Shown here one piece after another: positions 22,844 to 23,403 of a stretch of 23,403 nucleotides of DNA. The stretch lies in assembly GCA_946478895.1 (NCBI GenBank), contig CAMLDY010000039.1, positions 1-23,403 on the forward strand. Direction: 5' to 3'. Source of the DNA: an uncultured Gemmatimonadota bacterium (GTDB lineage Bacteria; Gemmatimonadota; Gemmatimonadetes; Gemmatimonadales; Gemmatimonadaceae). The translations under genes and the position numbers were made by a program. Every line of letters begins with the position of its first letter. Position 1 is the first letter of the stretch. Below the pieces are notes generated by a model. That model saw only the letters and a program-made list of their open reading frames with translations. It did no database searches and was not told where the DNA came from.

Positions 22844-23403
22844 GTGGCCACTGCAACTCGCTGGATCGACGCCGGAACGGACGCACCCCCTCTAACCGTC
22901 ACGCGCGGTAAGACCCGCATCGCCTCGGTGGACATTGTCCGCGGCGCGATCATGGTGCTGATGGCGCTCGACCACGTCCGCGACTACTTCACGAAGCTGC
23001 GCATCCAGCCCGAGAACCTCGCGCAGGGTAGCGCGCCACTGTTCTTTACCCGATGGATAACCCACTTCTGCGCGCCGGGGTTTTCGTTTCTCGCCGGAGT
23101 CGGGATCGGGTTGTCGATGAATCGCGGCAAGCCCGCCGGCGCCATGAGCCGGTTCCTCGTCTTGCGCGGGATCTGGCTGATCTTCCTCGAGCTCGTCGTC
23201 ACCGCCATCGGCTGGCAGTTTGGATTCAAGCTCGTCCCCGCGTTCGCGCTCGTGCTCTGGGCGCTTGGCTGGTCGATGATCGTGATGGCGGCACTCGTGC
23301 ATTTACCGCGCGGCGTCGTCGCGGCGGGCGCGGTCGTCATGATCGCCACCCACAATCTGTTCGACAGTGTTTCACCGGCATCATGGGGCGCGTTCGCGCC
23401 GGT
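22844..23403 (+). CDS. HGSNAT/DUF1624-type membrane protein, 5' part
   Basis: The frame is open from 22775 to the end of the window, so the gene is truncated by the window edge. I place the start at the GTG at 22844, which gives MATATRWIDA and leaves a short cytoplasmic segment. A TTG at 22817 is the alternative, and neither has a strong ribosome-binding site. 'IASVDIVRGAIMVLMALDHVRDYF' (26-49) is the characteristic first helix of the heparan-alpha-glucosaminide N-acetyltransferase catalytic family and its bacterial DUF1624 relatives, with the conserved D-H pair (Asp43, His44). Further helices include 'FFTRWITHFCAPGFSFLAGVG' and 'FLVLRGIWLIFLELVVTAIGW'. Bacterial members are multi-helix membrane proteins, probably acyltransferases acting on cell-envelope sugars; this is family knowledge, not shown here. 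Confidence 0.85.
   Translation, partial: MATATRWIDAGTDAPPLTVTRGKTRIASVDIVRGAIMVLMALDHVRDYFTKLRIQPENLAQGSAPLFFTRWITHFCAPGFSFLAGVGIGLSMNRGKPAGAMSRFLVLRGIWLIFLELVVTAIGWQFGFKLVPAFALVLWALGWSMIVMAALVHLPRGVVAAGAVVMIATHNLFDSVSPASWGAFAP

Noticed and set aside
22892..23302. 136-codon minus-strand frame near the window end
   Set aside because: The opposite strand encodes the membrane helices of an HGSNAT/DUF1624 protein that is open to the window edge.

Overview
The window is high-GC chromosomal DNA that I assign, by inference, to a Gemmatimonadota-like soil or sediment bacterium. The pointers are compact divergent and convergent operons, many exported proteins and lipoproteins, a membrane-anchored PASTA-less Ser/Thr kinase, a BlaI/M56 regulator pair with unusual C-terminal repeats, and G+C-rich degenerate intergenic repeats. 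Acidobacteriota cannot be excluded. I see no rRNA, tRNA, CRISPR array, insertion sequence or phage gene. No gene-free stretch exceeds 300 bases.

Layout. 1-1578 (+): the 3' end of a discoidin-domain protein, then an exported acetamidase/formamidase. 1572-4496 (-): a secreted protein built of 29-residue RDHGV repeats and two unrecognised lipoprotein-like proteins. 4617-7355 (-): an LVIVD-repeat lipoprotein and a DUF305 protein, closed by a strong hairpin terminator. 7503-8529: convergent RibD-C/DHFR-like and VOC (PhnB-like) genes. 8617-8751: a nested palindromic intergenic element. 8752-12543 (-): a tightly coupled three-gene operon (BlaI repressor, M56 BlaR1-like protease fused to HEAT repeats, free HEAT-repeat protein) with a recognisable promoter overlapped by two BlaI-type dyads. 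12554-14077 (-): GH29 alpha-L-fucosidase, divergent from an exported DinB-like protein. 14920-15885 (-): an S41 protease. 16096-17564 (+): a TetR regulator with a large dyad over its promoter, followed by a probable methanethiol S-methyltransferase. 17688-20935 (-): phosphoglucomutase, with a Tat-signal amidase overlapping its stop codon. 21000-22640 (+): a Ser/Thr kinase with an N-terminal six-helix membrane domain. 22844-end (+): the 5' part of an HGSNAT/DUF1624-type membrane protein.

The most interesting part is the BlaI-M56-HEAT operon. The architecture is that of a BlaI/BlaR1 signal-transduction pair, but the penicillin-binding sensor is replaced by about nine HEAT repeats, and a second exported HEAT protein is translationally coupled to it. 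The M56 gene also carries an in-frame (CCCCCAT)n-type heptanucleotide array that is a textbook G-quadruplex motif on the coding strand and, being 7 bp long, could switch the gene on and off by slippage. The RDHGV-repeat protein at 1572-2561 resembles repeats I recall at the C-termini of other M56 proteins, so the window may hold two alternative sensor modules of the same signalling theme.

A second theme is intergenic palindromic and degenerate-repeat elements (8617-8733, 14742-14861, 15981-16029, 17580-17688, 22656-22751). Some share sequence and probably belong to genome-wide families.
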